Below are positions 17,217 to 25,704 of a DNA stretch of 64,000 nucleotides, in pieces. Origin of the DNA: Rhodobacteraceae bacterium S2214 (GTDB lineage Bacteria; Pseudomonadota; Alphaproteobacteria; Rhodobacterales; Rhodobacteraceae). Made by a program: the position numbers and the translations under genes. The DNA is taken from contig CP081162.1 of the NCBI GenBank assembly GCA_025141675.1, positions 56,631-120,630 of the forward strand, given 5' to 3'. The notes below the pieces were generated by a model, which saw only the letters and a program-made list of their open reading frames with translations, was not told where the DNA came from and searched no databases. The number at the start of each line of letters is the position of its first letter. The stretch's first letter is position 1.

Positions 17217-17598
17217 AAAACCAGGGGCACCTCAATCATCAGGTTGGCCTGACGGCCAACGCGCCTTGGAACGTGCTTGCTATTTGAGGGCATCACGCCC
17301 TAAGGCGCGACACCCAGTGGCCGACTTTCGCTCTGCCATAATGGTCGGTGGTTACGCCACCGTTGACAGCCACGAACGGTTGGCTCAACGCATTGGAACG
17401 CGTCGATGATTGAGTTTATGCGCCCCTCAGAGGCGTATCGCTGATCGAATTGCAATGAACGGCCACAGCTTCGAATTTCTACGGCGTAGCTGGGTCGGCC
17501 AGCCTCTCCGTCAAACGTGGCGAATAGGAATAGATGCGGCGGTTCTTTTAGAGGCTTTTTGAAAGGGGGCATCGCCGATGTGAGTGATTGCGGTGGCA
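17217..17598 (+). other. Gene-free stretch between two mobile-element remnants
   Basis: No convincing coding region on either strand. The only clear structure is a short hairpin, GTTGGCC-TGAC-GGCCAAC, near 17242-17259. The stretch is probably decayed transposon sequence linking the IS3 remnant to the recombinase remnant. Confidence 0.4.
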
Positions 17599-18125
17599 TC
17601 ATCCCTTTGCGTTCCGGATACGCATAATCGTCTGTCGGGTGGTGTTAAACGTGCGCGCGAGATCGATGATCTTTTCACCCGCTGCGATGCCTGCTCGGAC
17701 TTTGGAGCGCGCCTGTTGATCAAGCGACGGCGGCCTTCCGACGGGCGTCCGTCCCGCGCTCCTTGTTTTCGCCGCACTCTGATCAAGTTTCGCAAGGGCC
17801 TTTAGTGTGCTCATGACCTGCTCGGTTGACGACAGTTGATCGCGTGAAGCCGCCAAACAATAAGCCCGTCTTGCGGTCCTAGCCCGCGCAAAAGTTTCGT
17901 AAATTTTGGGCGACCTGACGCTGCTACCGCCGCGTTCGCATTCTCGATGATCACATCCTGTTTACGCACGTCAAAACCCTCGTCCCGCGCGGCCTTCAGT
18001 CGCCCGCGGATCATCGTAAGCTCGGACGACGTTGGCCCCTGACTGACCGCCCGATCTGCTGGAGCCGGATCTCGACGACAATAGATGAAGTCTCGGGCTT
18101 CAGGCACAGGTGCGGTCTTTCTCAA
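17599..18125 (-). pseudogene. Serine recombinase (resolvase/invertase family) remnant
   Basis: Two fragments in different frames carry the ends of a small serine recombinase. The N-terminal catalytic domain is eroded (ARDFIYCRRDPAP where a YCRVS-type motif with the nucleophile Ser is expected; later PKFTKLLRGLGPQDGLIVWR). The C-terminal DNA-binding part is well preserved (GRPPSLDQQARSKVRAGIAA, then IDLARTFNTTRQTIMRI). The segment that usually joins them, including the long E helix, is missing. The catalytic Ser position is not conserved and the frames do not connect, so it is a pseudogene. Confidence 0.65.
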
Positions 18126-18287
18126 AATACAGGATCATTTTGTCCGAAATGATTTTCGGACACATTACCGTACGAAAACCATGATGCAAGTTCAGTCCAT
18201 TCCATCAATCCTACGTAAAAACAGCATAAATCGTGATTATTGAACGTACGAAACACCCTGTCAAAATTTGCTTTTCACGGTAAACGC

Positions 18288-18443
18288 CAACGTGGGCCAA
18301 ATGCGTCCAGCGCCCCGCAAGTCATTGAAATAAATGCGTAAAAAGTCAAAACCACTTCGCGACCCACTAGTTGGTTGTAAAGCCCTGTTTTTGCTCACAA
18401 AAACGCCCGCCGCAGAGAGCTGCGTGACGTGTGTAGAAATTTT
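18288..18443 (+). repeat. Imperfect inverted repeat, copy A
   Basis: About 156 bases whose reverse complement recurs as copy B. Matching blocks in order are CAACGTG-G-GCCAAAtGCGTCCA, TGAAATAAATGCGTAAAAA, TGTTTTTGCTC followed by AAACGCC, and CGCAGAGAGCTGCGTGACGT followed by GTGTA and ATTTT. The order and spacing of blocks are kept. Confidence 0.75.
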
Positions 18444-18797
18444 GAGGTTAGTTGGACCGATCTTTTGACTGGGTAATGGTGAAGATATCTCGCACGAACA
18501 CTGAGACCCTGCAAAATTGAATGGGCGGGTTCTGTAGCAAGTCACGCCGCCCGTGAAATGAGCGGCACTGGGTGCTGCTGGTCTCTTTTGCTTGGAGACC
18601 CTGGCGCCAATGCTAGTAGTTGCGCCTCAGTGAGCTTCGTCAGGGCTCTCGGGCCGTTTTGCGCGGCGGAGGTGCCTGAGCGCGCGCTGCGTGGCTCTGG
18701 CTTCCAATTCCCCTGTTTTGCGCAATCGCTCTGTCAGGCGTTCTGAGGGTCAGCAGTGACAACGCACTCGAACCTGTTTCGAAGGACTGCACCTCGT

Positions 18798-18812
18798 GGG
18801 ACAGCCAGTCCC
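18798..18812 (+). repeat. Near-palindromic 15-mer flanking copy B (left)
   Basis: GGGACAGCCAGTCCC. It is self-complementary at its ends (GGGAC/GTCCC) and differs by one base from the second copy at 18969-18983. Confidence 0.8.
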
Positions 18813-18815
18813 ATA

Positions 18816-18969
18816 AAAATTACACACGTCACGCAGCTCTCTGCGAAAGGCGTTTCCGCGAGCAAAAACAATGGCGTAAGGGGCGTTTTGAAGGTGTTTC
18901 AGTGGTGTAGCATTTTTACTGTTTATTTTCAGCGGGTTAATTCGTCATGGACGCGTTTGGCTCACGTTG
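18816..18969 (-). repeat. Imperfect inverted repeat, copy B
   Basis: About 154 bases, the inverted partner of 18288-18443. The best block is the reverse complement of TACACACGTCACGCAGCTCT (18821-18840). It lies exactly between two near-palindromic 15-mers, which copy A lacks. Confidence 0.75.
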
Positions 18970-18983
18970 GGACAGCCTGTCCC
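18969..18983 (+). repeat. Near-palindromic 15-mer flanking copy B (right)
   Basis: GGGACAGCCTGTCCC, with GGGACA/TGTCCC arms around a 3-base centre. Same orientation as the copy at 18798-18812, from which it differs at one base. Confidence 0.8.
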
Positions 18984-19151
18984 GCCCACTAATCAGAGAA
19001 AATGCAGTTAAACCGTAACAGGATATCCGCGCACGTTTGCCAGTTCTGGCCATATCGCCGCGCATCAGAGTAAAATCGCAACCGGTGGTTGCTAATGGTG
19101 GCCGGTGACTTATGGTGATCTGGTAACGAATGAACTGGACTGATCGGTACT

Positions 19152-21347
19152 ATGAACGCCATTTTCAAGCAAGCGGACCGCATGGGGTCTTTGTCGACGA
19201 CCTTAGGCAAGGACGTGTTGAACCTGTTGCGGTTTAGTGGTGACGAGCATCTGAACGGCTTGTTCACCTACCGTGTTGAGGCATTAGCGAAGACTGATGA
19301 TCTGGATTTCAACGCGTTGATCAGCACCCATGCGACGGTGAACCTGAAGTCCTACGATCTTCTCGAGACTCCTTTTGACGGGATCATTACGGAAGCAGAG
19401 ATGTTGGGGCAGGGTGAGAATGGGTGGCGTTATACGTTGACCTTAAAGCCTTGGTTCTGGCTGTTGGGCTTGCGACGCAAGCAGCAGATTTATCATGAGA
19501 AAACTGTTGTTGAGATTTTAGATGAGGTCTTTGCGCCTTATACTGGTTTTGGCAAACCTGCTGTCGAAAAACGCCTGACCGGAACCTATCCGACGCTTGA
19601 ATATACCGTCCAGTACCGCGAAAGCGATCTGGATTTTGCGACGCGTTTGATGGAGCGGTTCGGGATTTCCTATCATTTCAAACACGACGTCGGATCGCAT
19701 ACACTGGTGCTGACCGATACGGTTGTGTCACACGATGATTTGCCCGGTGCCGCCCGTGAATTTCACATGGCCGAGAACGGTCAGACGAGCCGTGACGCCG
19801 AACATTTTTGGGATATGCGGCCTTCACAAAGGTTAACAACTGGTAAGATCCGCTTAACGGATTACAACTTTAAGACCCCTAACGCCGCGATGGAAGTCGA
19901 TCGGGATGGGGCTGCCCCCTATGAAGAGGGCAGCATCGAAAGTTACGATTATCCGGGTGATTATCTGGCGCAGGGTACTGGCAAAGGCGTTGCGCGTCTG
20001 CGTGTGGATCAAGAGCGCGGCCAAGATCCGCGACATCGTGCACTTGGCGATTGTGCCTCGCTGCGCGCCGGTCACAAAGTGAAAATTACGGGTGATAAGG
20101 TGCCGGGTGTGGATAAGACGCTTTGCCTTGCGGCGCAGCACACCTACGCGTCGGGTGGATATGGCACGACGGAAAATGGCGAGCCGAGCTATGATGGTAG
20201 CTATTTGTTAATGCCTGCCGACACCCCGCTTGCGCCGGAACGCAAAACTGCGCGACCCATCGTGCAAGGCCCGCAAACTGCTGAAGTAGTGGGCGAGGGC
20301 GAGATTGATTGCGACGAATATGGCCGGATCTTGGTGCGGTTCCATTGGGATTTGGACGCGCGTCATTCGATGCGCTGTCGTGTGTCGCAAAACTGGGCTG
20401 GTAAAGGCTGGGGCGGCATGATTGTGCCGCGTATCGGTATGGAAGTGGTCGTCGAGTTTCTTGAAGGCGACCCCGACAAACCACTGGTGACGGGCTGTGT
20501 TTACAACGGCAAAAACGACACGCCTTATCCTCTGCCTGAGCATAAAACAAAGTCGGTGTTCCGCAGTGATAGCCATAAGTCTGAAGGGTTTAACGAATTC
20601 ACATTTGAGGATGCGACGGGTGCAGAGAACATCAGCCTGCACGCGCAAAAAGATCAAACGCTCAAGGTTCTGAACAACCGCTCAAAGCGGGTAGACAATA
20701 ACCAAAACGAGAGCATTGGCAGCAATAAGTCGATTGAAGTTGGCGGCAACCACCAAGAAAAAATTGGTGGTTCGATGAATGTGTCGGTCGGTAGCGCACA
20801 GAATGGCGCGCTTTTTGGCGCGTTAGGGGGCATGATCGGTCAAGCAGCCTCCAAAATGAAAGAAGGTGCCGCTGAAGTTGGGGACAAAACAGTCTCGGAC
20901 TTTGTTGGTGGATTGGCTGATGCAAGTGTTGCTTCGGAGGTTCTGTCGTTGTCCGGTATCGCAGGATTCGCGGGAGCAGGCGGGCATTCCAAAATAGCAG
21001 GGGCCGCGCAAGCCGGGGCGGGTGCTGCCTTAGGAAATCTGCTAAGTAGCGTCATGCCGGTCTCGGGCATCATGAATACAGTCATAGAAAAAGCGAAATC
21101 CGAAACAGTTGGCTTAGCCAGCACCGAACAAGTCGGACTTTTCAAAAACACAGTCGTGGGAATGGTGCAGACAACCTATGTCGGTAAAAAGAAAATTGTC
21201 GATGTCGGAGAAGAATTGGTCATCCAAGTGGGCAAATCCAAGCTCGTCATGAAGAAAGACGGTACTATTCGCATGCTGGGTGATAACTTGAATATCACGA
21301 TGTCTGGGCCGGTGCAGATCAATGGTTCAACCGTAGACCTGAACTAG
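19152..21347 (+). CDS. vgrG: VgrG, T6SS spike protein with extended C-terminus
   Basis: 731 residues. Gp27-like head (FATRLMERFGISYHFKHDVG), OB-fold (VQGPQTAEVVGEGEIDCDEY, WGGMIVPRIGMEVVVEFLEG) and VGxN-type beta-helix repeats (SIGSNKSIEVGGNHQEKIGG). The spike is then interrupted by a Gly/Ala-rich insert of about 120 residues (roughly residues 545-660: NGALFGALGGMIGQAASKMK, AGFAGAGGHSKIAGAAQAGA) before a normal DUF2345-like end (VGKSKLVMKKDGTIRML). The insert is hydrophobic and could hold cargo or act on membranes. The gene heads a plus-strand unit with DUF2169, a PAAR-like effector and immunity genes. Confidence 0.95.
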   Translation: MNAIFKQADRMGSLSTTLGKDVLNLLRFSGDEHLNGLFTYRVEALAKTDDLDFNALISTHATVNLKSYDLLETPFDGIITEAEMLGQGENGWRYTLTLKPWFWLLGLRRKQQIYHEKTVVEILDEVFAPYTGFGKPAVEKRLTGTYPTLEYTVQYRESDLDFATRLMERFGISYHFKHDVGSHTLVLTDTVVSHDDLPGAAREFHMAENGQTSRDAEHFWDMRPSQRLTTGKIRLTDYNFKTPNAAMEVDRDGAAPYEEGSIESYDYPGDYLAQGTGKGVARLRVDQERGQDPRHRALGDCASLRAGHKVKITGDKVPGVDKTLCLAAQHTYASGGYGTTENGEPSYDGSYLLMPADTPLAPERKTARPIVQGPQTAEVVGEGEIDCDEYGRILVRFHWDLDARHSMRCRVSQNWAGKGWGGMIVPRIGMEVVVEFLEGDPDKPLVTGCVYNGKNDTPYPLPEHKTKSVFRSDSHKSEGFNEFTFEDATGAENISLHAQKDQTLKVLNNRSKRVDNNQNESIGSNKSIEVGGNHQEKIGGSMNVSVGSAQNGALFGALGGMIGQAASKMKEGAAEVGDKTVSDFVGGLADASVASEVLSLSGIAGFAGAGGHSKIAGAAQAGAGAALGNLLSSVMPVSGIMNTVIEKAKSETVGLASTEQVGLFKNTVVGMVQTTYVGKKKIVDVGEELVIQVGKSKLVMKKDGTIRMLGDNLNITMSGPVQINGSTVDLN

Positions 21348-21349
21348 AC

Positions 21350-22411
21350 ATGAAGCTTCGATCACACATAGATTTTCCAGCGTTTGTTTTTCAGAAATAC
21401 AACAACCGCAAAGAGTTAATGGCTGTCGCAACGGTTTCTGCATTATTTGTGGTTGACGCAGAGGGCGTGCTTCGGCCCGCTAAACAGCAGCGTGACATCG
21501 CAATGTCGGATGAGTTCCGGTCTGCAGAAAATGCGCCGGATCATCTTTTTAGAACCTCTGATTTTGCACCCTTTCGGCCAGCGACGGATGTCACGGCTCT
21601 GGCGATCGCGCGATCACCTACAGGCAAGGCGCAACCCAGCTGGCTTGCAGGTATCATGGTCGACAGCGAACAATACGTTCTTCGTGTTCATGGCCCGAGG
21701 CATTGGTTTTATGACAAAGCGGCCGGTTGGAAACTAAGCGATGCGATACCTGTTACAGAGGTGCCACTCGATTATTACGCATCATTTGGCGGCGAGATAC
21801 TGGTCCCGCAGGATCACGATAGTTACGGAAATGTGGATATTTGGAACCCTGCAGGTCCGGGTGTTGTAACGCCAGAAACCTCCCATAAAATCGCGGTCAC
21901 CGCCCCGCAGATCGAACATGCCAACACACCAATTGTTGATGCGCTCGAGGTTTATCAACCGCAGGGTTTTGCACCAATTGCACCAGTTTGGCGGTTTCGT
22001 GAGCAATATGTCGGAACATATGATGCGACTTGGCTTGAGACCCAACATCCGTTTTTACCACCAGACTTCAATCCGCGGTTTTACAATGTTGCCCATCCTT
22101 CTTTGCAGTTTGACCCATATCTTCGAGGCGATGAACTGATCCGTGTCGCGAATATGTTTCCCGGGCGTCCTGATCTTGCGTTTTACCTCCCACATTTAGC
22201 ATTTGGGGCCGTCGCCACACACGATTCAGGACAGACGGTCAAATCACCCATGGTGCTTGATGGTGTTCATTTGGAGCTCTTGGAAGAAGTGCCGCAGGTG
22301 CGCTTAACATGGCGCATGTCACTGCCCTGGCGCGATGGCGTTAAGACCGTGGATATTGGACCGCTTGAATTTAACGCGCTACCGCAACGTGACAAGGTGA
22401 GAACCGCCTGA
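21350..22411 (+). CDS. DUF2169 family T6SS adaptor
   Basis: 353 residues. The pattern fits DUF2169: an N-terminal FPAFVFQKYNNRKELMAVAT segment and a long beta-rich body. DUF2169 genes recur between vgrG and genes for DUF4150/PAAR-like effectors and are thought to help mount those effectors on VgrG. It starts two bases after the vgrG stop and its TGA overlaps the next ATG by one base, so the three genes are tightly coupled. Confidence 0.8.
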   Translation: MKLRSHIDFPAFVFQKYNNRKELMAVATVSALFVVDAEGVLRPAKQQRDIAMSDEFRSAENAPDHLFRTSDFAPFRPATDVTALAIARSPTGKAQPSWLAGIMVDSEQYVLRVHGPRHWFYDKAAGWKLSDAIPVTEVPLDYYASFGGEILVPQDHDSYGNVDIWNPAGPGVVTPETSHKIAVTAPQIEHANTPIVDALEVYQPQGFAPIAPVWRFREQYVGTYDATWLETQHPFLPPDFNPRFYNVAHPSLQFDPYLRGDELIRVANMFPGRPDLAFYLPHLAFGAVATHDSGQTVKSPMVLDGVHLELLEEVPQVRLTWRMSLPWRDGVKTVDIGPLEFNALPQRDKVRTA

Positions 22412-24048
22412 TGCCACAAGACGGGTCCCCGCCTCTCACCCTGACGATTACACCAAACCCGCAAGTCACCAATGTGGCCGCCTCAACCGGTGCGTTTGGT
22501 CGGTTGGGCTTGGACCCTCGCGGTACGGTCCAGTGGAATGGTGGCGATAATTTTTCTTATTTTGGACACGATTGGGCAACGAACGACAATGCCCAATTAG
22601 AGATCTTTGATGACCCGCAATTGGGAGCAGCTGTTCGAGCCGAACAGGAACCGGACCCGCCGCCTGATGCGGTGTGGACCACAACCCCGCGTGAATTGAT
22701 CCGCGATGGTGCGGCACCGCTTTACAGCTCAACAACCCCAGATGTGGCCTTAACGCCGCGCGGATCAGCGACCCCGCCAATTCCATACGATACGTGGGCG
22801 CGTCCGACGCATCCATTACAATTCCCGTCATCGGTTCGTGCAGCTGGGCAAAACGTGATGGTGCTGCGATCTCAAGAAACCTTGACCTATGGCGCAGAGC
22901 AGGGCGTCGCGATGGGCGTGAAATCGGGTACGATTATGGGCCCCGTTCAGCCCTTAGAGCACTCGACAACAGTCCGCGCTGAAGGTTCAGAAGTCATTCG
23001 CGACGGCGACGCAGTCTGGATGAACAATCGCAACAACCTTGGTGTGGCCGAACTTGCAGGAAGTACGGTCGCGAACGGTCCCACGCCACCGGAACCCGAA
23101 GAAGAACCGGGCTTCTGGGGCAGCCTATGGGATGGCGCGGGCGATGCCTGGGACGCCACGAAAGAAGCGGCATCAGACGCGGCAGCGGCGATTGGCGAGT
23201 TTGATCGCAACCATGGCGCGGTCCTGACACGTGGTGTGGGCGTCGTTCAGGCGGTTGGTGGCGTCGGCGAAGCAATTTTGGGCGCTGGTCTTGTCGGCGG
23301 CGGCGGCGCGGCGAGTGCAACCGGCGTTGGTGCAGCACCCGGCATTCCTGCAATGGTGGGTGGGGCAGCACTATGGGTCAACGGGTGGGACAATGCAGTT
23401 ACCGGCATGCGCACCGCATGGACAGGCGAGTTTCAGCACAATTTGATGTCCGAGGCGATTGGCGGAACAGCCGGAGCGCTCGGCGCGAGCCCTGAGACAG
23501 TCGAAAGTATCATGAACACGACCGATCTTGCCAGCGGTGCGCTTAGTATTGGCGGTGGGGTTGCAGCAGGCACGCGCGCGGCTGGCCGAGAAACGCTAGA
23601 GGTTGCTTCGCGGCAAGTGGATGAAGTTGCGGAAACGACATCCCAACAAACGGCGCGGGTTACGCGCAACGCCTGGACCGCTAGATCAATCAATGGCCGC
23701 AAAGTATTCCAGCGAAACGATATTTTTGACCCTCACTACATTGACGAAGACGGTCTAACTAATATCGAAAGAATGGCTGATGGCCGGGCACCGATCGGTA
23801 TTGACGGCGAAGAATTGAATCTTCACCATTTGACGCAGACCGAACCGGGTACACTGGTAGAGATGACACAAACAATGCATCAAGAAAACCGACGCTTGTT
23901 GCATAGCTATTTGAACCAATGGGATAAAACATGGGTTGGTCCGGATGGTATACGGCGCCCTTATGCAAGTGCTCCTCCTTCACTTGATCGGGCAGCTTTT
24001 GGACGATATCGCACACAATACTGGATGACCCGCGCGAATGACTTTTAA
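22411..24048 (+). CDS. PAAR-like (DUF4150) effector with C-terminal LHH nuclease toxin
   Basis: 545 residues, modular. Residues of about 100-215 match the DUF4150 PAAR-like tip (PDVALTPRGSATPPIPYDTW, GTIMGPVQPLEHSTTVRAEG, VIRDGDAVWMNN). A Gly/Ala-rich hydrophobic segment (about 270-345) may aid membrane crossing. The last 115 residues hold the HNH/Endo VII-type LHH motif, with Leu471-His472-His473 in EELNLHHLTQTEPGTLVEM and the partner H in TMHQENRRLLH. LHH-family toxins are DNases, so this should degrade DNA in target cells. Immunity candidates follow directly. Confidence 0.85.
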   Translation: MPQDGSPPLTLTITPNPQVTNVAASTGAFGRLGLDPRGTVQWNGGDNFSYFGHDWATNDNAQLEIFDDPQLGAAVRAEQEPDPPPDAVWTTTPRELIRDGAAPLYSSTTPDVALTPRGSATPPIPYDTWARPTHPLQFPSSVRAAGQNVMVLRSQETLTYGAEQGVAMGVKSGTIMGPVQPLEHSTTVRAEGSEVIRDGDAVWMNNRNNLGVAELAGSTVANGPTPPEPEEEPGFWGSLWDGAGDAWDATKEAASDAAAAIGEFDRNHGAVLTRGVGVVQAVGGVGEAILGAGLVGGGGAASATGVGAAPGIPAMVGGAALWVNGWDNAVTGMRTAWTGEFQHNLMSEAIGGTAGALGASPETVESIMNTTDLASGALSIGGGVAAGTRAAGRETLEVASRQVDEVAETTSQQTARVTRNAWTARSINGRKVFQRNDIFDPHYIDEDGLTNIERMADGRAPIGIDGEELNLHHLTQTEPGTLVEMTQTMHQENRRLLHSYLNQWDKTWVGPDGIRRPYASAPPSLDRAAFGRYRTQYWMTRANDF

Positions 24049-24060
24049 GGATTATTGACA

Positions 24061-24555
24061 ATGAACGGAAACGAGATTGAAGAAGCAGACAAATTGATGC
24101 GTGCTTCAGGTTACCCGATCCGTGCATCCGGCGGCATCGACGACGTTACCATCAATGCAATGGAAGAGCGTTTGGGTTGCAAGTTTTCGCACTCTTATAG
24201 GACTTTTTTGCAGCGTTATGGGCGTCTTGCTTTCCTGAGCGTTGAGTTTTACGGATTTACGAAAGATGGGTTCGAAGCACAAAAAGCACCCAGCGCGATA
24301 TGGGTCACTGAAGTAAACCGTGAACGCGGAGAACTAGATAAAGATATGGTCGCCATCATGTCGACGGGGTTCGGCCCTTACTTCGTGCTTTCAACAAGAG
24401 AAATGGACCCTGAAGGTGAGTGTCCTGTAGTCGTTGCAGGCGATAATGTGCCTGAGGACTATCGCAATTTAGGGAATTTTGGCGAGTTTTTTCTGTCAGA
24501 GATTAAATCCGCGCTACAGATCAAAAAAGAAATGGAAGCTAATTCATCAAGCTAA
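24061..24555 (+). CDS. SMI1/KNR4 (SUKH) family immunity protein
   Basis: 164 residues from ATG 24061, preceded by AAGG about ten bases upstream; a TTG two codons earlier is less likely. The SUKH pattern is clear: IDDVTINAMEERLGCKFSHS, YRTFLQRYGRLAFLSVEFYG, and a C-terminal NLGNFGEFFLSEI. SUKH proteins commonly neutralise nuclease toxins in the cytoplasm. It lies 12 bases after the LHH nuclease effector and is its most likely immunity protein. Confidence 0.85.
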   Translation: MNGNEIEEADKLMRASGYPIRASGGIDDVTINAMEERLGCKFSHSYRTFLQRYGRLAFLSVEFYGFTKDGFEAQKAPSAIWVTEVNRERGELDKDMVAIMSTGFGPYFVLSTREMDPEGECPVVVAGDNVPEDYRNLGNFGEFFLSEIKSALQIKKEMEANSSS

Positions 24556-24613
24556 AAATTCGTCCTTCAGGGGGTCTCAAGAATACTTAAGAAAATAAAC
24601 TAAGACCGATATT

Positions 24614-25048
24614 TTGCCTCGAAAACCACAACTCTCAGATGCTATTCGCACCAAAATTGACGCTGTTCTTGATCGCTCGGGCGAAGCCTACCGCGCCGGT
24701 CAGTTACGGCGCTCACTCGAGATTGCTGAAGAAGCCTGGGGGATGATCCCGGCTCCGCCCTATGACTGGGATTACTATGCGCAATCCCTCTCTGCGGATT
24801 TTGTCCGAGATTTTGCAGAGTTAGGCGACGTGGGTGAGGTTGAGAAGTGGATTCCCCATCTATACGCGGCTTACGGTGACGCGGAAAAGACCGATCACTA
24901 TACGCTGATGACAGAGGCAGAAGCACGCCTTCAGCTTGGACAGCGGGAGCCTGCAATCGCATTGTTCAAACGCATCTATAATCTCTTCGGCCCCGAAGGT
25001 TTTCGTGGCGAGCATAGACAATATCTTGCGCTGGCCGAGGCAGAGTAA
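24614..25048 (+). CDS. Small TPR-like protein, immunity-associated
   Basis: 144 residues from a TTG at 24614; no ATG gives full length. Helical repeat units of TPR type are visible (AYRAGQLRRSLEIAEEAWGM, and EAEARLQLGQREPAIALFKR). No signal peptide. It is followed one base later by a second small TPR gene. Such pairs occur downstream of SUKH immunity genes in toxin loci, but their role is not established. Confidence 0.6.
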   Translation: MPRKPQLSDAIRTKIDAVLDRSGEAYRAGQLRRSLEIAEEAWGMIPAPPYDWDYYAQSLSADFVRDFAELGDVGEVEKWIPHLYAAYGDAEKTDHYTLMTEAEARLQLGQREPAIALFKRIYNLFGPEGFRGEHRQYLALAEAE

Positions 25049-25049
25049 G

Positions 25050-25487
25050 ATGCCCAATTTGTCGGAGCGCGACGAGCTCAAGATTGATATTCTTGCCGAA
25101 GAGGGGAATGTCTTGCTCGAAGACACCGGGGACTGGTCCGGTGCGCTGGACAAGTGGAAACAAGCACTTACCTTGGTCCCAGATCCAAAAGTAGCGCATG
25201 CACAGTCAATGTGGCTCTACGCATCAATCGGTGAGGCTTATGCATGCGGCAATAAGCCTTACGACGCGAAAGACGCCTTTGAAACAGCGTATAGATGCCC
25301 GGACGGGCACATAAACCCGTACATTTTACTGCAACTTGGAAAGCTTAACGCCGACCTTGAAAACGAAGACCTCGCGACAAAGTTTTTGTTACGTGCCTAT
25401 ATGATCGAAGGTGCCAGCATGTTTGAAGATGAAATGACATACCTTGACTACCTGTCCAAACGGGTCGACTTGAAGTCAGCTTTGTAA
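25050..25487 (+). CDS. Second small TPR-like protein, immunity-associated
   Basis: 145 residues from ATG 25050, one base after the previous stop. Longer in-frame starts would overlap the upstream gene and were rejected. TPR-like helical units: LLEDTGDWSGALDKWKQALT, ASIGEAYACGNKPYDAKDAF and LGKLNADLENEDLATKFLLR. Its layout resembles the preceding gene, so the pair may be diverged paralogues. Function is unknown. Confidence 0.65.
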   Translation: MPNLSERDELKIDILAEEGNVLLEDTGDWSGALDKWKQALTLVPDPKVAHAQSMWLYASIGEAYACGNKPYDAKDAFETAYRCPDGHINPYILLQLGKLNADLENEDLATKFLLRAYMIEGASMFEDEMTYLDYLSKRVDLKSAL

Positions 25488-25613
25488 TGCTCACACAGAC
25501 TATGGTGGTTTAAGCCTCAGGATTGCTCAGCAGCGTACAACTGGGTCTGTATTTATCGTTGGCGCCGCCAAAGAATAAAACATAACCCTGATTATTGGCG
25601 CTATAGATGTCGC

Positions 25614-25660
25614 TGCAAAGTTAGAATGTCTCACATCTGCAAAGTAGAAGTGTCACACTT
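25614..25660 (+). repeat. Left inverted terminus of the ISNCY element
   Basis: Begins TGCAAAGTTAGAATGTC and, 24 bases further on, repeats the motif as GCAAAGTAGAAGTGTCACAC. Pairs with 27131-27181. Confidence 0.7.
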
Positions 25661-25704
25661 CCCTGTTGAAGCAGGATTGGAGTGTGGCCGTGGGATTGGT
25701 GATC

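Larger units (their letters stand above)
18126..19151 (+). other. 1-kb gene-free stretch upstream of vgrG, rich in repeats
   Basis: No open frame with protein-like composition was found on either strand. The stretch holds two inverted copies of a roughly 155-base sequence and a pair of 15-base near-palindromes, listed separately. It forms the 5' region of the vgrG at 19152. Candidate roles are a decayed small mobile element or the leader of the vgrG operon. Confidence 0.5.
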
